Of a stretch of 64,000 bases of DNA, positions 35,193 to 42,665 are shown piece by piece. The position numbers and the translations under genes are program-made. The stretch's first letter is position 1; every line of letters begins with the position of its first letter. This DNA comes from Chloroflexota bacterium (GTDB lineage: Bacteria; Chloroflexota; Anaerolineae; Promineifilales; Promineifilaceae), in NCBI GenBank assembly GCA_018004935.1, contig JAGNBF010000015.1:33992-97991 (forward strand), in the 5' to 3' direction. The notes below the pieces were generated by a model. The model did not search any database, had not been told where the DNA came from, and was given only the letters and a program-made list of their open reading frames with translations.

Positions 35193-35495
35193 ATGAAAGG
35201 GCAACGTATTCGCACGATGGTTTTGGGGTTGATAATGGTGTTATTAGGGATCACTTTGTTGTGGGCGTTTCTGGATGCGCCCCCATTGACAGCGCCATTG
35301 GGTGGGGTAGCGGCACTGTACAATGAGCAGACGGTGGCTGAGGTAGGGGCCACAAATGTGATCAGTGCCATCAATTTTGACTGGCGGGCGTATGACACGA
35401 TGGGGGAGAGTACGTTATTGCTCGCGGCCGCGTCCGGAGTCACCGCCCTTCTTCGTCATTACCTATACCGCCGCCGCGAAACCGGCCTTTCTTAG
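35193..35495 (+). CDS. MbhE-like subunit of the Mrp antiporter
   Basis: 100 residues with two membrane helices (~8-26 and ~70-88). It contains TNVISAINFDWRAYDTMGES, the MbhE/MrpA-tail motif. In canonical Mrp this lies at the end of MrpA; here it is separate. GGAG precedes the ATG by six bases. Followed by a 131-bp gap that holds a 97-bp repeat, the only large break in the operon. Confidence 0.87.
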   Translation: MKGQRIRTMVLGLIMVLLGITLLWAFLDAPPLTAPLGGVAALYNEQTVAEVGATNVISAINFDWRAYDTMGESTLLLAAASGVTALLRHYLYRRRETGLS

Positions 35496-35498
35496 GGC

Positions 35499-35595
35499 TA
35501 GTAGTTCAACAAACTTATTCCGTCGAATAGCTGTGGCCGGTCTCCTGACCGTGCCACCACCTTCCAACCGACAAATCTTGTCTGTCGCACTACTA
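35499..35595. repeat. 97-bp element (family E), orientation 2, inside the Mrp operon
   Basis: Reverse complement of 10381-10477 with one mismatch. It lies 3 bp after the mbhE-like stop and 31 bp before mrpB. The GGCCGGTCTCCTGACCG palindrome in its centre could form a hairpin in the mRNA. The same ATCTTTAACAAAGAG word follows it as at the other copy, and here it supplies GAGAGG near the mrpB ribosome site. Confidence 0.85.
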
Positions 35596-35626
35596 GGGCA
35601 TCTTTAACAAAGAGAGGTACACCCTT

Positions 35627-36121
35627 ATGCAAGAACAACCCATCCGCCGTGTTCGCCGTCGCCATATCGAATCAAAAGCGGAGATGACCATCATTGTTCG
35701 CACCACCATTCGTACCCTGTTGCCCATTATTTTGGTATTTGGCACCTACATTGTCACCTACGGCCACCTCACGCCGGGGGGCGGTTTCCAGGGGGGAATG
35801 GCATTTGTGGGGGCCGTAATGGCCTTTTACCTGGCCTATGGTTACGGGGCCGTGCGCGGTTTTCTCCACGAAGACCTGGATTTTATGGAACACATCGGGG
35901 CTTTGAGTTATCTGCTTATCGGTTTGTTCGGTCTGGTTGTGGGTATTGGCTTCTTTGACAATGTGTTACGCGGTGGCGAACCCGGTTCCCTCTTCTCTGG
36001 GGGTATCGTCTTCCTGCTCAATCTGGTTGTTGGGTTTAAGGTGGTTGCCGGGACACTGCTGGTGTTACTTATCCTCCTGGCGGCCCTCCAAAAAGGGGAA
36101 TCCCGCAAAGAAGAAGGGTAA
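35627..36121 (+). CDS. mrpB: Mrp-type antiporter subunit B (MbhF-like)
   Basis: 164 residues, four helices. The family motif YGHLTPGGGFQGGMAFVGA is near residues 45-63, and a GEPGSLFSGGIVFLLNLVVGFKV segment follows. The first ~18 residues are basic (RRVRRRH), and an internal ATG at codon 19 is an alternative start. GAGAGGT lies ten bases before the first ATG. Only 10 bp separate it from mrpC. Confidence 0.9.
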   Translation: MQEQPIRRVRRRHIESKAEMTIIVRTTIRTLLPIILVFGTYIVTYGHLTPGGGFQGGMAFVGAVMAFYLAYGYGAVRGFLHEDLDFMEHIGALSYLLIGLFGLVVGIGFFDNVLRGGEPGSLFSGGIVFLLNLVVGFKVVAGTLLVLLILLAALQKGESRKEEG

Positions 36122-36131
36122 AAGGAATATT

Positions 36132-36485
36132 ATGTTTGTCATAAATTATGTGGCGGCTATTTTGTTGTTTTTGATCGGGTTGTTTGGGCTGATCCGGCAA
36201 CGGAATTTGGTGCGAATGATTTTGAATCTGGGTCTGATGGAAAGTGCCACCTACCTGTTTTTGGTAGCAATAGGTTATCGTGCCGGGGGAACCGCCCCAA
36301 TTTTTTATGAAGCCAATATCGTGCCCGGTGAAACCATGGTGGTAGATCCCATTGTCCAGGCGTTGACACTCACCTCAATTGTCATTGGGGTGGTAACAAT
36401 GGCGCTGGCCCTGGCGTTGGTTATTCAGTTAGCCCGCCATTTTCACACCCTGGATGCCGGGCGAATGCGGGAGTTACGCGGCTAA
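36132..36485 (+). CDS. mrpC: Mrp-type antiporter subunit C (MbhG-like, NuoK homologue)
   Basis: 117 residues with three helices, homologous to NuoK. It contains GLIRQRNLVRMILNLGLMESATYLFLVAIG and DPIVQALTLTSIVIGVV, both strong MnhC signatures. AAAGGAATATT precedes the ATG. The stop TAA shares one base with the ATG of mrpD. Confidence 0.92.
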   Translation: MFVINYVAAILLFLIGLFGLIRQRNLVRMILNLGLMESATYLFLVAIGYRAGGTAPIFYEANIVPGETMVVDPIVQALTLTSIVIGVVTMALALALVIQLARHFHTLDAGRMRELRG

Positions 36486-38275
36486 TGGACGAACGGCTTC
36501 TGGCGGCCCCTATCCTTATTCCTCTGGCAACAGCCTTTTTTGTGCCCGTGGTACGGCGTATTTCCCATTCGGTGCGGGCGCTTTTTTGCATCATCGCCAT
36601 GATTCTGACGCTGGTGTGCCTGCTGACTCTGGCAAAACCAGTGTTTTCCGGTGAAATTTTGGTTTATTGGATGGGCGGATGGGAACCCAGAGATGGTCTG
36701 GCGATTGGTATCAGTCTGGTGGCGGATGCCTGGGGCCTCCTGATCGCCCTGGTGGTGGCGGTGATAGGGCTGATGTCGTTGCTCTACTCGACCGTTTATA
36801 TGCAAGAGCAAAGCGGCCGCGGCTCTTATTATGTCCTGGTCATGTTACTGCTCACCGGGCTAATCGGCTTTTGCCTGAGCGGCGACCTGTTTAATCAATT
36901 TGTCTGGCTGGAAGTGTTCTCATTTGCCGGGTTCGCCCTGACCGGCTTTCATATTGATGATCGGCAGGCGGTGGAGGCGGCTTTCAAATATCTCGTTACC
37001 AATTCGGTAGCCGCCTTTTTCATTGCCATTGGCCTGACACTCTTGTATATGCAAACGGGAGCGTTGAATCTGGCCCAGATCGCGGCCGCGTTCACCCCTA
37101 CTCCCGCCGGTTTAGTCGCTCTAGGGTTGTTACTGGGCGGTTATGCTACCAAAGCGGCCCTGGTCCCCTGGCATTTCTGGCTTCCCGACGCCCATGCCGT
37201 GGCCCCGGCCCCCATCAGCGCCCTCTTTTCTGGCGCATTGATCAAGGTGGGGATTTATGCCATTGCCCGCTCCATTTTTACCCTGGTTCCCCTGGAGCCG
37301 GGTGGGGTAGTTCAGTCGGGGTTGTTGCTGACCGCGGCCGCGACAATGCTCCTCGGTGGTATCCAAATGGTGCAACAACAGAGTATCAAACGCATTTTAG
37401 CCTTTTCTTCCGTCTCACAGATGGGGTATGTCGTAATGGGGCTGGCTCTGGGAACACCGCTGGGTGTGAGCGCGGCCGCGTTTCACATCCTCAACCATGC
37501 CCTTCTCAAATCCGCTCTCTTTATGAGCGCCGGTATAGTCACCTGGCGCACCGGTATCCACGACCTCAAAGAAGGGGGTAAGCTGGCTCGCCGTATGCCC
37601 ATCACCTTTCTGCTCATGGTGATAGCAGGGCTGGGGCTGAGCGGGCAACCCTTTCTCAGCGGCTTCGTCAGTAAAACAATGCTCGAAGAAGCCGCCTTCG
37701 CTACCCGCGCTGACTGGATCGGCTGGGTGGCCGTTTTGTCGAGCCTGCTCACCTTTGCCGGAATTGGCCGCCTGATTTGGGGCGTTTTTGGTCCCAACCG
37801 GCAGATTCAACAGCGGCCAGTCCGCGAAGCCCCCCTCCTGGCACTCCTACCCGCCATCTTACTCGTTAGTGGCTCACTCCTGGCAGGTTTGCATCCTGGC
37901 TGGGTAAATGAGCATCTGACCTGGCCCGCGGCCGCGGCCCTTTATGGCCGTCGTGCCTACATCCGTGAAGTCATCCACATAGAAACAACCTCCGTATTAG
38001 ATACCGCCCACCTGGAACCCCATGAAGTTCCCCACCCACTCGACTGGCACCATTGGCCAATTCCGGGGGTAATCCTCATCGGTGGTATTTTGCTCACAGC
38101 CAGCTTACTACGACCAGAACGTCTCCAAAACCGGCGGGAACTTCGTCCGGTGCGCTGGCTGGCCCACATGAGTCGCACCTGGCATTCTGGCCTGATAATG
38201 GATTACGTGATGTGGAACGCTTTGGGCACAGCCCTGACAGCCTTCATCACCGTCCTGGCAGGGAGAGGGCGGTAG
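36485..38275 (+). CDS. mrpD: Mrp-type antiporter subunit D (MbhH-like, NuoN/L homologue)
   Basis: 596 residues, about fourteen helices, the ion-pumping subunit. The conserved Glu lies in FNQFVWLEVFSFAG, and the Lys and His residues in GGYATKAALVPWHFWLPDAH. FSSVSQMGYVVMGL and HILNHALLKSALFM are also present. The extra C-terminal ~80 residues include a His-rich loop (HEVPHPLDWHHW) before a last helix. No second NuoL-like MrpA is present in the operon, so this is the only large antiporter-like subunit. GCGGCCGC occurs five times. The Usp gene follows after a 216-bp repeat interval. Confidence 0.92.
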   Translation: MDERLLAAPILIPLATAFFVPVVRRISHSVRALFCIIAMILTLVCLLTLAKPVFSGEILVYWMGGWEPRDGLAIGISLVADAWGLLIALVVAVIGLMSLLYSTVYMQEQSGRGSYYVLVMLLLTGLIGFCLSGDLFNQFVWLEVFSFAGFALTGFHIDDRQAVEAAFKYLVTNSVAAFFIAIGLTLLYMQTGALNLAQIAAAFTPTPAGLVALGLLLGGYATKAALVPWHFWLPDAHAVAPAPISALFSGALIKVGIYAIARSIFTLVPLEPGGVVQSGLLLTAAATMLLGGIQMVQQQSIKRILAFSSVSQMGYVVMGLALGTPLGVSAAAFHILNHALLKSALFMSAGIVTWRTGIHDLKEGGKLARRMPITFLLMVIAGLGLSGQPFLSGFVSKTMLEEAAFATRADWIGWVAVLSSLLTFAGIGRLIWGVFGPNRQIQQRPVREAPLLALLPAILLVSGSLLAGLHPGWVNEHLTWPAAAALYGRRAYIREVIHIETTSVLDTAHLEPHEVPHPLDWHHWPIPGVILIGGILLTASLLRPERLQNRRELRPVRWLAHMSRTWHSGLIMDYVMWNALGTALTAFITVLAGRGR

Positions 38276-38320
38276 AGGCAGAGGTGAAAACCTAAACGTT
38301 TACCCGTCGTATTTCGTAAC

Positions 38321-38467
38321 CGTTCAGTTGTGTCAATTCATCCGCCAGCCCGCCCAGTCGTAAAATAGCCAGGCTATTGGGACAAAGGCCCTTGGCCCGG
38401 CGTTTTAGTCCGTAGTGCTTCGTCTATTTAGCCCGGCGGTTTGACCGCCAGGCGCGGTAACTGAACG
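38321..38467. repeat. Family B element between mrpD and the Usp gene
   Basis: The ends CGTTCAGT (38321-38328) and ACTGAACG (38460-38467) are inverted repeats, extended by GTAAC and CTTAC outside. Interior palindromes are GCCCGGCGGTTTGACCGCC and CCGCCCAGTCGTAAAATAGCC, the latter partly decayed. Confidence 0.7.
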
Positions 38468-38491
38468 CTTACCGTATTTCCAGAGGAAGTT

Positions 38492-39691
38492 ATGACAAAC
38501 CCCGAAGAATCACATAACCACGCGCCAATAGACGGCGAAGCCAGACATAACCATGATATAAACCAGTTTATGCTCCGGCGGGCGCAATGGCTAAGCCAAA
38601 AATGGGGCAAACGATTGGATCATTTTCGCCTACCCTGCCCTTTATGCCGGGGGGAGTTACAGTTCCAAGGCGTTTACCGAGATCACCTGTATGAATTCGC
38701 TGAAGGGGAACCAGGCATCATCAGTGAACTGGATGTATTACCGGTTAGTTTTGTCTGTAATCGTTGTGGCTATACCGCCGAATTCGACTCCGATCTGTTT
38801 AATCCCGCTTTCCTGGCCCAACAATGGGGCGCCGAAGCCCATCATATTCAAGCCCTCACCATTCGCGATTACAGCATCCTCATCCCTTTGTCAGGCCATG
38901 AGGAAAGCGAAACATTGCTCGATCTGGCTACAGGTCTGGCAGGAACCCAGGCGGGGGTAGCGCTCGTCTTTAATCACACCGCAAACGAGGCCCAGGAGTT
39001 ACGCCTACGCGAAAAACTACACCAATATATCCCATCACCGGGTGATCCGGCCCCGGTGTTATTACCGGCAGAACGGCTAAAAAACCTGCCTGAAGCCCTG
39101 GCCGATGTGGCTCAAAAGCATCAATGTGATCTATTGATGATTGATGTGCATGAAGGTAAGGTCGCCTCACAACAAGATGTGGGAGCATTAATCAAACGGG
39201 TCCTGAACAAATCTATTTGCGATGTAGCGGTGGTGCACAATCGGGGGCTGAAGCGGGTCAGCCGCATGTTGGTGGCGACAGCCGGTGGCCCCAATGCCAA
39301 AACCGCCGCCCAATTGGCCGTTAATCTGGCCAGTGCTTTTAACGCCGAGATTCATTTTTTGAATGTGGCCCGCCCCGACAACCCTAACGCCAAAGGGGAA
39401 GGGCAGGCACGTATCGCGGAAACGTTACATGAGGTATATATTCCTGATAATGTACGGTTTCGCAACCGGGTGGTGATAGGTTCAGATCCGGTACAGGCGA
39501 TTGTCCAGGAAGCGAGCCAGTATGATGTGTTGCTCATTGGGGATTCGCCCCGTGACTGGCGCGGTAAAGTACCGCAGGAGAGCATTTCGGCGAAGATTGC
39601 CCGCAATTGTAGCTCGACGGCCCTCATTGTCCTGGGCAAGAACAATGAGATTCAATCCTGGGTGGATTGGCTATTTGGCAAGAATTTGTAA
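38492..39691 (+). CDS. Zinc-ribbon universal stress protein with two Usp domains
   Basis: 399 residues. An N-terminal zinc-ribbon module has C49, C52, C89 and C92 (CPLC and CNRCG). Usp domain 1 (~127-233, YSILIPLSGHEESETLLDLA) is divergent. Usp domain 2 (~257-385) has MLVATAGGPNAKTAAQLAVNLA and a degenerate nucleotide loop near DSPRDWRGKVPQESISAKIARN. Tandem Usp proteins next to transporters often regulate them; placement right after the antiporter operon and a similar Cys module in MrpE suggest a link. GAGGAAGTT precedes the ATG. The gene has no GCGGCCGC site, unlike most neighbours. Confidence 0.85.
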   Translation: MTNPEESHNHAPIDGEARHNHDINQFMLRRAQWLSQKWGKRLDHFRLPCPLCRGELQFQGVYRDHLYEFAEGEPGIISELDVLPVSFVCNRCGYTAEFDSDLFNPAFLAQQWGAEAHHIQALTIRDYSILIPLSGHEESETLLDLATGLAGTQAGVALVFNHTANEAQELRLREKLHQYIPSPGDPAPVLLPAERLKNLPEALADVAQKHQCDLLMIDVHEGKVASQQDVGALIKRVLNKSICDVAVVHNRGLKRVSRMLVATAGGPNAKTAAQLAVNLASAFNAEIHFLNVARPDNPNAKGEGQARIAETLHEVYIPDNVRFRNRVVIGSDPVQAIVQEASQYDVLLIGDSPRDWRGKVPQESISAKIARNCSSTALIVLGKNNEIQSWVDWLFGKNL

Positions 39692-39715
39692 GGAGAACGT
39701 AACTACTTACCACGG

Positions 39716-40022
39716 TTATAAAATGACACTTTGTTGGCGGCCACAGCCGGGGTAGGTTGGGGCTGAAGGCCCATCCCCCCTGCCGATTCCCTCGAGAAGG
39801 GGGCGGGGTTAGGGGTGGGGGCGGCCCCAGATATACCTGACGCGGCGATAAAACGACGGGACGACAGAGAGGAGAAACCCACTGGCGCGGTTTGGGGGCG
39901 ACTGCCCCCAAACCGCGCCCAGAAAAGTTCCCCGCCCCTGGGGGCGGGGTTAGGGGTGGGGGCGGCCCCAGATATACCTGACGCGGCGATAAAACAACAG
40001 AACAAAAAAATATCAGCTTATG
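39716..40022. mobile_element. MITE-like element, copy 3
   Basis: Left end TTATAAAATGACACTTT and right end AAAATATCAGCTTATG are the imperfect inverted repeats of the elements at 6769 and 8080. The interior holds a family A hairpin with arms GGCGCGGTTTGGGGGC (39884-39899) and complement (39904-39919), and a direct duplication of GGGGCGGCCCCAGATATACC at ~39819 and ~39960. A family B copy (40045-40185) follows. No gene in 39692-40214. Confidence 0.7.
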
Positions 40023-40044
40023 TCCTTTGCCGTAATTCTCATTT

Positions 40045-40185
40045 TAAACGATAAACGTTCCATTAATCCGCCTGGCGGTCAAACCGCCGGGCTATCAGTA
40101 CCAGGCCCTACGGGCTAAAACAGCAGGCCAATGGCCTTCATAACCAGAGCCCGGCCCGTTTTATGGCCGGGCGGCCTCTTAGCCC
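40045..40185. repeat. Family B palindromic element
   Basis: Contains CCTGGCGGTCAAACCGCCGGG, GGCCCTACGGGCTAAAACAGC and CCCGGCCCGTTTTATGGCCGGG. Starts GATAAACGTTCCATT. One of three rare intergenic GCGGCCGC sites follows at 40187-40194. Confidence 0.7.
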
Positions 40186-40214
40186 CGCGGCCGCAACTTT
40201 TAACAGAGGGTATT

Positions 40215-40862
40215 ATGACACAACCTAAAACGAACAATGGCCCGGTCATCCGGGCAGTTATTTTTGATGTAGGGGGGGTACTCGTCCGCACGATGGACAG
40301 ACGCGGCCGCGACGCCCTGGAGGCACGCCTGCATTTAGCCCCCGGCGAGGCAGAAAATATCGTCTTCAACAGTGAGATGGGGCAAAAAGCCCAGCGGGGT
40401 GTCATAACCACGTCTCAATTGTGGCAATGGATCGGTGAGTATCTGGGGCTGGACGCGGCCGCATTACAGCAGTTCCAGCGTGATTTTTGGGGGGGAGATC
40501 GTATGGATGTGGCACTGGTAGCCTATATTCGGGAGTTGCGGCCGCGGTATCAGACTGCCATCATCAGCAATGCGTTGGATAACCTGACCCATGTTATCAC
40601 CACCCTCTACCCCATGGCCGATGCTTTTGACCTGATCGTAGGATCGGCTTATGAGAAGGTGATGAAGCCGGACGCCCTCATTTTTGAACGCACCCTGGAA
40701 CGACTGGGCGTGCGGCCGCAGGAAGCCATCTTTATTGATGATTTTGCCCATAACCTGGCCGGTGCCCGTGCCGTTGGCCTGCATACCCTCCATTTCCAGC
40801 CCGGTGTAGATGTACCCCAGGCATTGGCAGAGATGGGAGTGCACCCGGAGCCACCAACATAA
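40215..40862 (+). CDS. HAD-superfamily hydrolase
   Basis: 215 residues. Motif I is VIFDVGGVLV, with Gly replacing the usual second Asp as in many HAD-IA proteins (DxG). Motif II is IISNA. Motif III Lys is in EKVMKPD, and motif IV is FIDDFAHNLAGA. It probably removes a phosphate or halide from a small substrate. Family comparison and GAGGG five bases upstream favour the ATG at 40215. GCGGCCGC occurs four times, at ~40303, ~40456, ~40539 and ~40712. Confidence 0.9.
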   Translation: MTQPKTNNGPVIRAVIFDVGGVLVRTMDRRGRDALEARLHLAPGEAENIVFNSEMGQKAQRGVITTSQLWQWIGEYLGLDAAALQQFQRDFWGGDRMDVALVAYIRELRPRYQTAIISNALDNLTHVITTLYPMADAFDLIVGSAYEKVMKPDALIFERTLERLGVRPQEAIFIDDFAHNLAGARAVGLHTLHFQPGVDVPQALAEMGVHPEPPT

Positions 40863-41007
40863 CGATAGTGCCTTACGAGCTAACGCGTAAGGTACGAAAA
40901 ACATACGTCCTACTTTTCTGTAACCCGACTGATCGCTTACACTCATCGGCCACAGATTTGACGCACACCCTGGGTATATTTCCCTGTTTACGGTTCACCA
41001 TTTACTG

Positions 41008-41013
41008 TATAAA
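41008..41013 (+). promoter_or_regulatory. Candidate -10 box for a leaderless transcript
   Basis: TATAAA (followed by AT) ends 8 bp before the ATG of the J-domain gene, which lacks a ribosome site. That spacing would put transcription start at or next to the start codon. TTTACG lies 15 bp upstream as a weak -35. Confidence 0.4.
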
Positions 41014-41021
41014 ATGCCGCT

Positions 41022-42041
41022 ATGAGTACAAACCTCACCTACACGGGCATAGATTGGTCCGCCAAAATTGCGGAATTAGTCACTTTATTAGAGGAGTTGC
41101 GGCCGCAACTCCTCACCGCCGAAGAGTCATTGGCTGATCGTTTAGCCACGATCAACCGCTTTGAATTTCACCTGCGTTCACGCATCGGTCATCTAACCCA
41201 GCAATTAGAAAGCCTGGAAGCAGAAATCGCCGACCTGCGTACCCTCATTCGCCGCCGCCGGGAAGAATGGTTGGAGCGCAATGGCTACGACGCCATTGTG
41301 GGGGAATGGGGTGAGTTGTGGGAAGTCGTAGATGAGGCCGAAGGGGCTGAAGCTGGCGATACCTATCGTTACCGGGATCCGGCCCAACGAACAGCTCCGA
41401 AAACAGTTACCCAAGATGAAGCGGCCACGCTCAAAAAGCTCTATCGCCAATTAGCCCGCCGTTTCCACCCCGATCTAGCTGAAAACGATTCCGACCGCAC
41501 GCACCGCACCGCCTTGATGATCGCCATTAATGCGGCCTACGCGGCCGCAGATCTGGCCCGGCTGGAACAGTTAGCCTTAGAACCAGACTCCGTGAGTGGC
41601 ATCGTTCACTATCACAATTTACAGCAACAGGCCGAAGCCCTGCTCAAAGAAATTACTCGTGTACAAAATCGGCTGAAAGAAATCCACACTGAACTCAAAC
41701 ACCTGGCCCAACACCGGAGTAGTCGCCTGATGCGTCGGGTAGACAAAGCCACCAATGAAGGGCGCGATCTCATCGCCGAGATTATGAGTGAGTTGAAAGA
41801 AAAAATTACCCAAACTCTGATAGAGCGGGATGTTCTCACCCATGAACTGGTTAGTCTAGACAATCTGGCTGATGATGATGCGGCTTTTGTCAGTGACGCC
41901 CTGGCCGATGCCATCTGGGATATGTCTCTAGAGAATGCTTATATGGACGAGGCGTTTGGCCTGGATGAATGGTTGTTAAAGCATCGCGGCCGCAAAACCC
42001 ATTGGGATGATGATGAGAATGATTTGGAATCGTACAGTTAA
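41022..42041 (+). CDS. J-domain-like protein with flanking coiled coils
   Basis: 339 residues. A coiled coil (~15-85) is followed by an acidic linker. A short DnaJ-like segment (~134-180) has KKLYRQLARRFHPD with the HPD tripeptide at 149-151 and MIAINAAYAAAD. A second coiled coil (~205-280) precedes a C-terminal acidic tail. HPD contacts Hsp70, so the protein may recruit DnaK to a target held by the coiled coils. No Gly/Phe or zinc region is present. The protein starts without a Shine-Dalgarno site (see the candidate promoter just upstream). No neighbour suggests a partner. Confidence 0.75.
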   Translation: MSTNLTYTGIDWSAKIAELVTLLEELRPQLLTAEESLADRLATINRFEFHLRSRIGHLTQQLESLEAEIADLRTLIRRRREEWLERNGYDAIVGEWGELWEVVDEAEGAEAGDTYRYRDPAQRTAPKTVTQDEAATLKKLYRQLARRFHPDLAENDSDRTHRTALMIAINAAYAAADLARLEQLALEPDSVSGIVHYHNLQQQAEALLKEITRVQNRLKEIHTELKHLAQHRSSRLMRRVDKATNEGRDLIAEIMSELKEKITQTLIERDVLTHELVSLDNLADDDAAFVSDALADAIWDMSLENAYMDEAFGLDEWLLKHRGRKTHWDDDENDLESYS

Positions 42042-42117
42042 ATCCGGGTAATACCATTGGGAAACTGCCTGAGAAAGGTTCTCTGTCGTATTAGTCGTTT
42101 AAGAAATCGTCAGGTAA

Positions 42118-42224
42118 TAGGGGTTCCCCGACCCCTAACCCCGCCCCCAGGGGCGGGGAACTTTTTAATGTGCCGGTATTTCCTCTTTCCCGCCGGGAAT
42201 CGTAAGGGGGAAGAGGCGAATCAA
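42118..42224. repeat. Partial family A flank
   Basis: CCCCTAACCCCGCCCCCAGG and GGGGCGGGGAACTTTTTAA are present without a complete core hairpin. It abuts the 41-bp tandem array. Confidence 0.6.
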
Positions 42225-42552
42225 CCCCTCACCCTAGCCCTCTCCCCAGGGAGAGGGAACCAACTCCCCTCACCCTAGCCCTCTCCCCAAGGAGAGGGAA
42301 CCAACTCCCCTCACCCTAGCCCTCTCCCCAGGGAGAGGGAACCAGCCCCCCTCACCCTAGCCCTCTCCCCAGGGAGAGGGAACCAGCCCCCCTCACCCTA
42401 GCTCTCTCCCCAGGGAGAGGGAACCAACTCCCCTCACCCTAGCCCTCTCCCCAGGGAGAGGGAACCAGCCCCCCTCACCCTAGCTCTCTCCCCAGGGAGA
42501 GGGAACCAGCCCCCCTCACCCTAGCCCTCTCCCCAAGGAGAGGGAACCAACT
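42225..42552. repeat. Tandem array, eight copies of a 41-bp hairpin unit
   Basis: GAGAGGGAAC occurs at 42251, 42292, 42333, 42374, 42415, 42456, 42497 and 42538, exactly 41 bp apart. Each unit has CCCTCTCCCCAGGGAGAGGG, a near-perfect palindrome, and variants CAACTC or CAGCCC and AAGG or AGGG between units. No unique spacers, so not CRISPR. A related single palindrome is at ~57520-57560. Lies 114 bp upstream of a lipoprotein gene; nothing coding in 42042-42665. Confidence 0.92.
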
Positions 42553-42665
42553 CCCCTCTCCCGCGTCGGGAGAGGGGCCGGGGGTGAGGGTCAAAAAACC
42601 GCACGTCTCTTAAACGCCTATAAAACGTCCATCTTTTTCCCCTGGCTTTTGGTTATGCTAAGAGC

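Noticed and set aside
35937..36131. Upstream extension of mrpC within mrpB
   Set aside because: The frame is open by chance; the NuoK-like protein starts at 36132 after AAAGGAATATT.
42030..42230. Candidate tRNA or small structured RNA in repeat-rich intervals
   Set aside because: I found no T-loop GTTCGAATC-type words with a matching acceptor stem anywhere in the window; the hairpins belong to the repeat families.
42225..42552. Possible CRISPR array, because of eight regular repeats
   Set aside because: The period is 41 bp with no unique spacers; variation is limited to a few bases and units are self-complementary. No cas genes are nearby.
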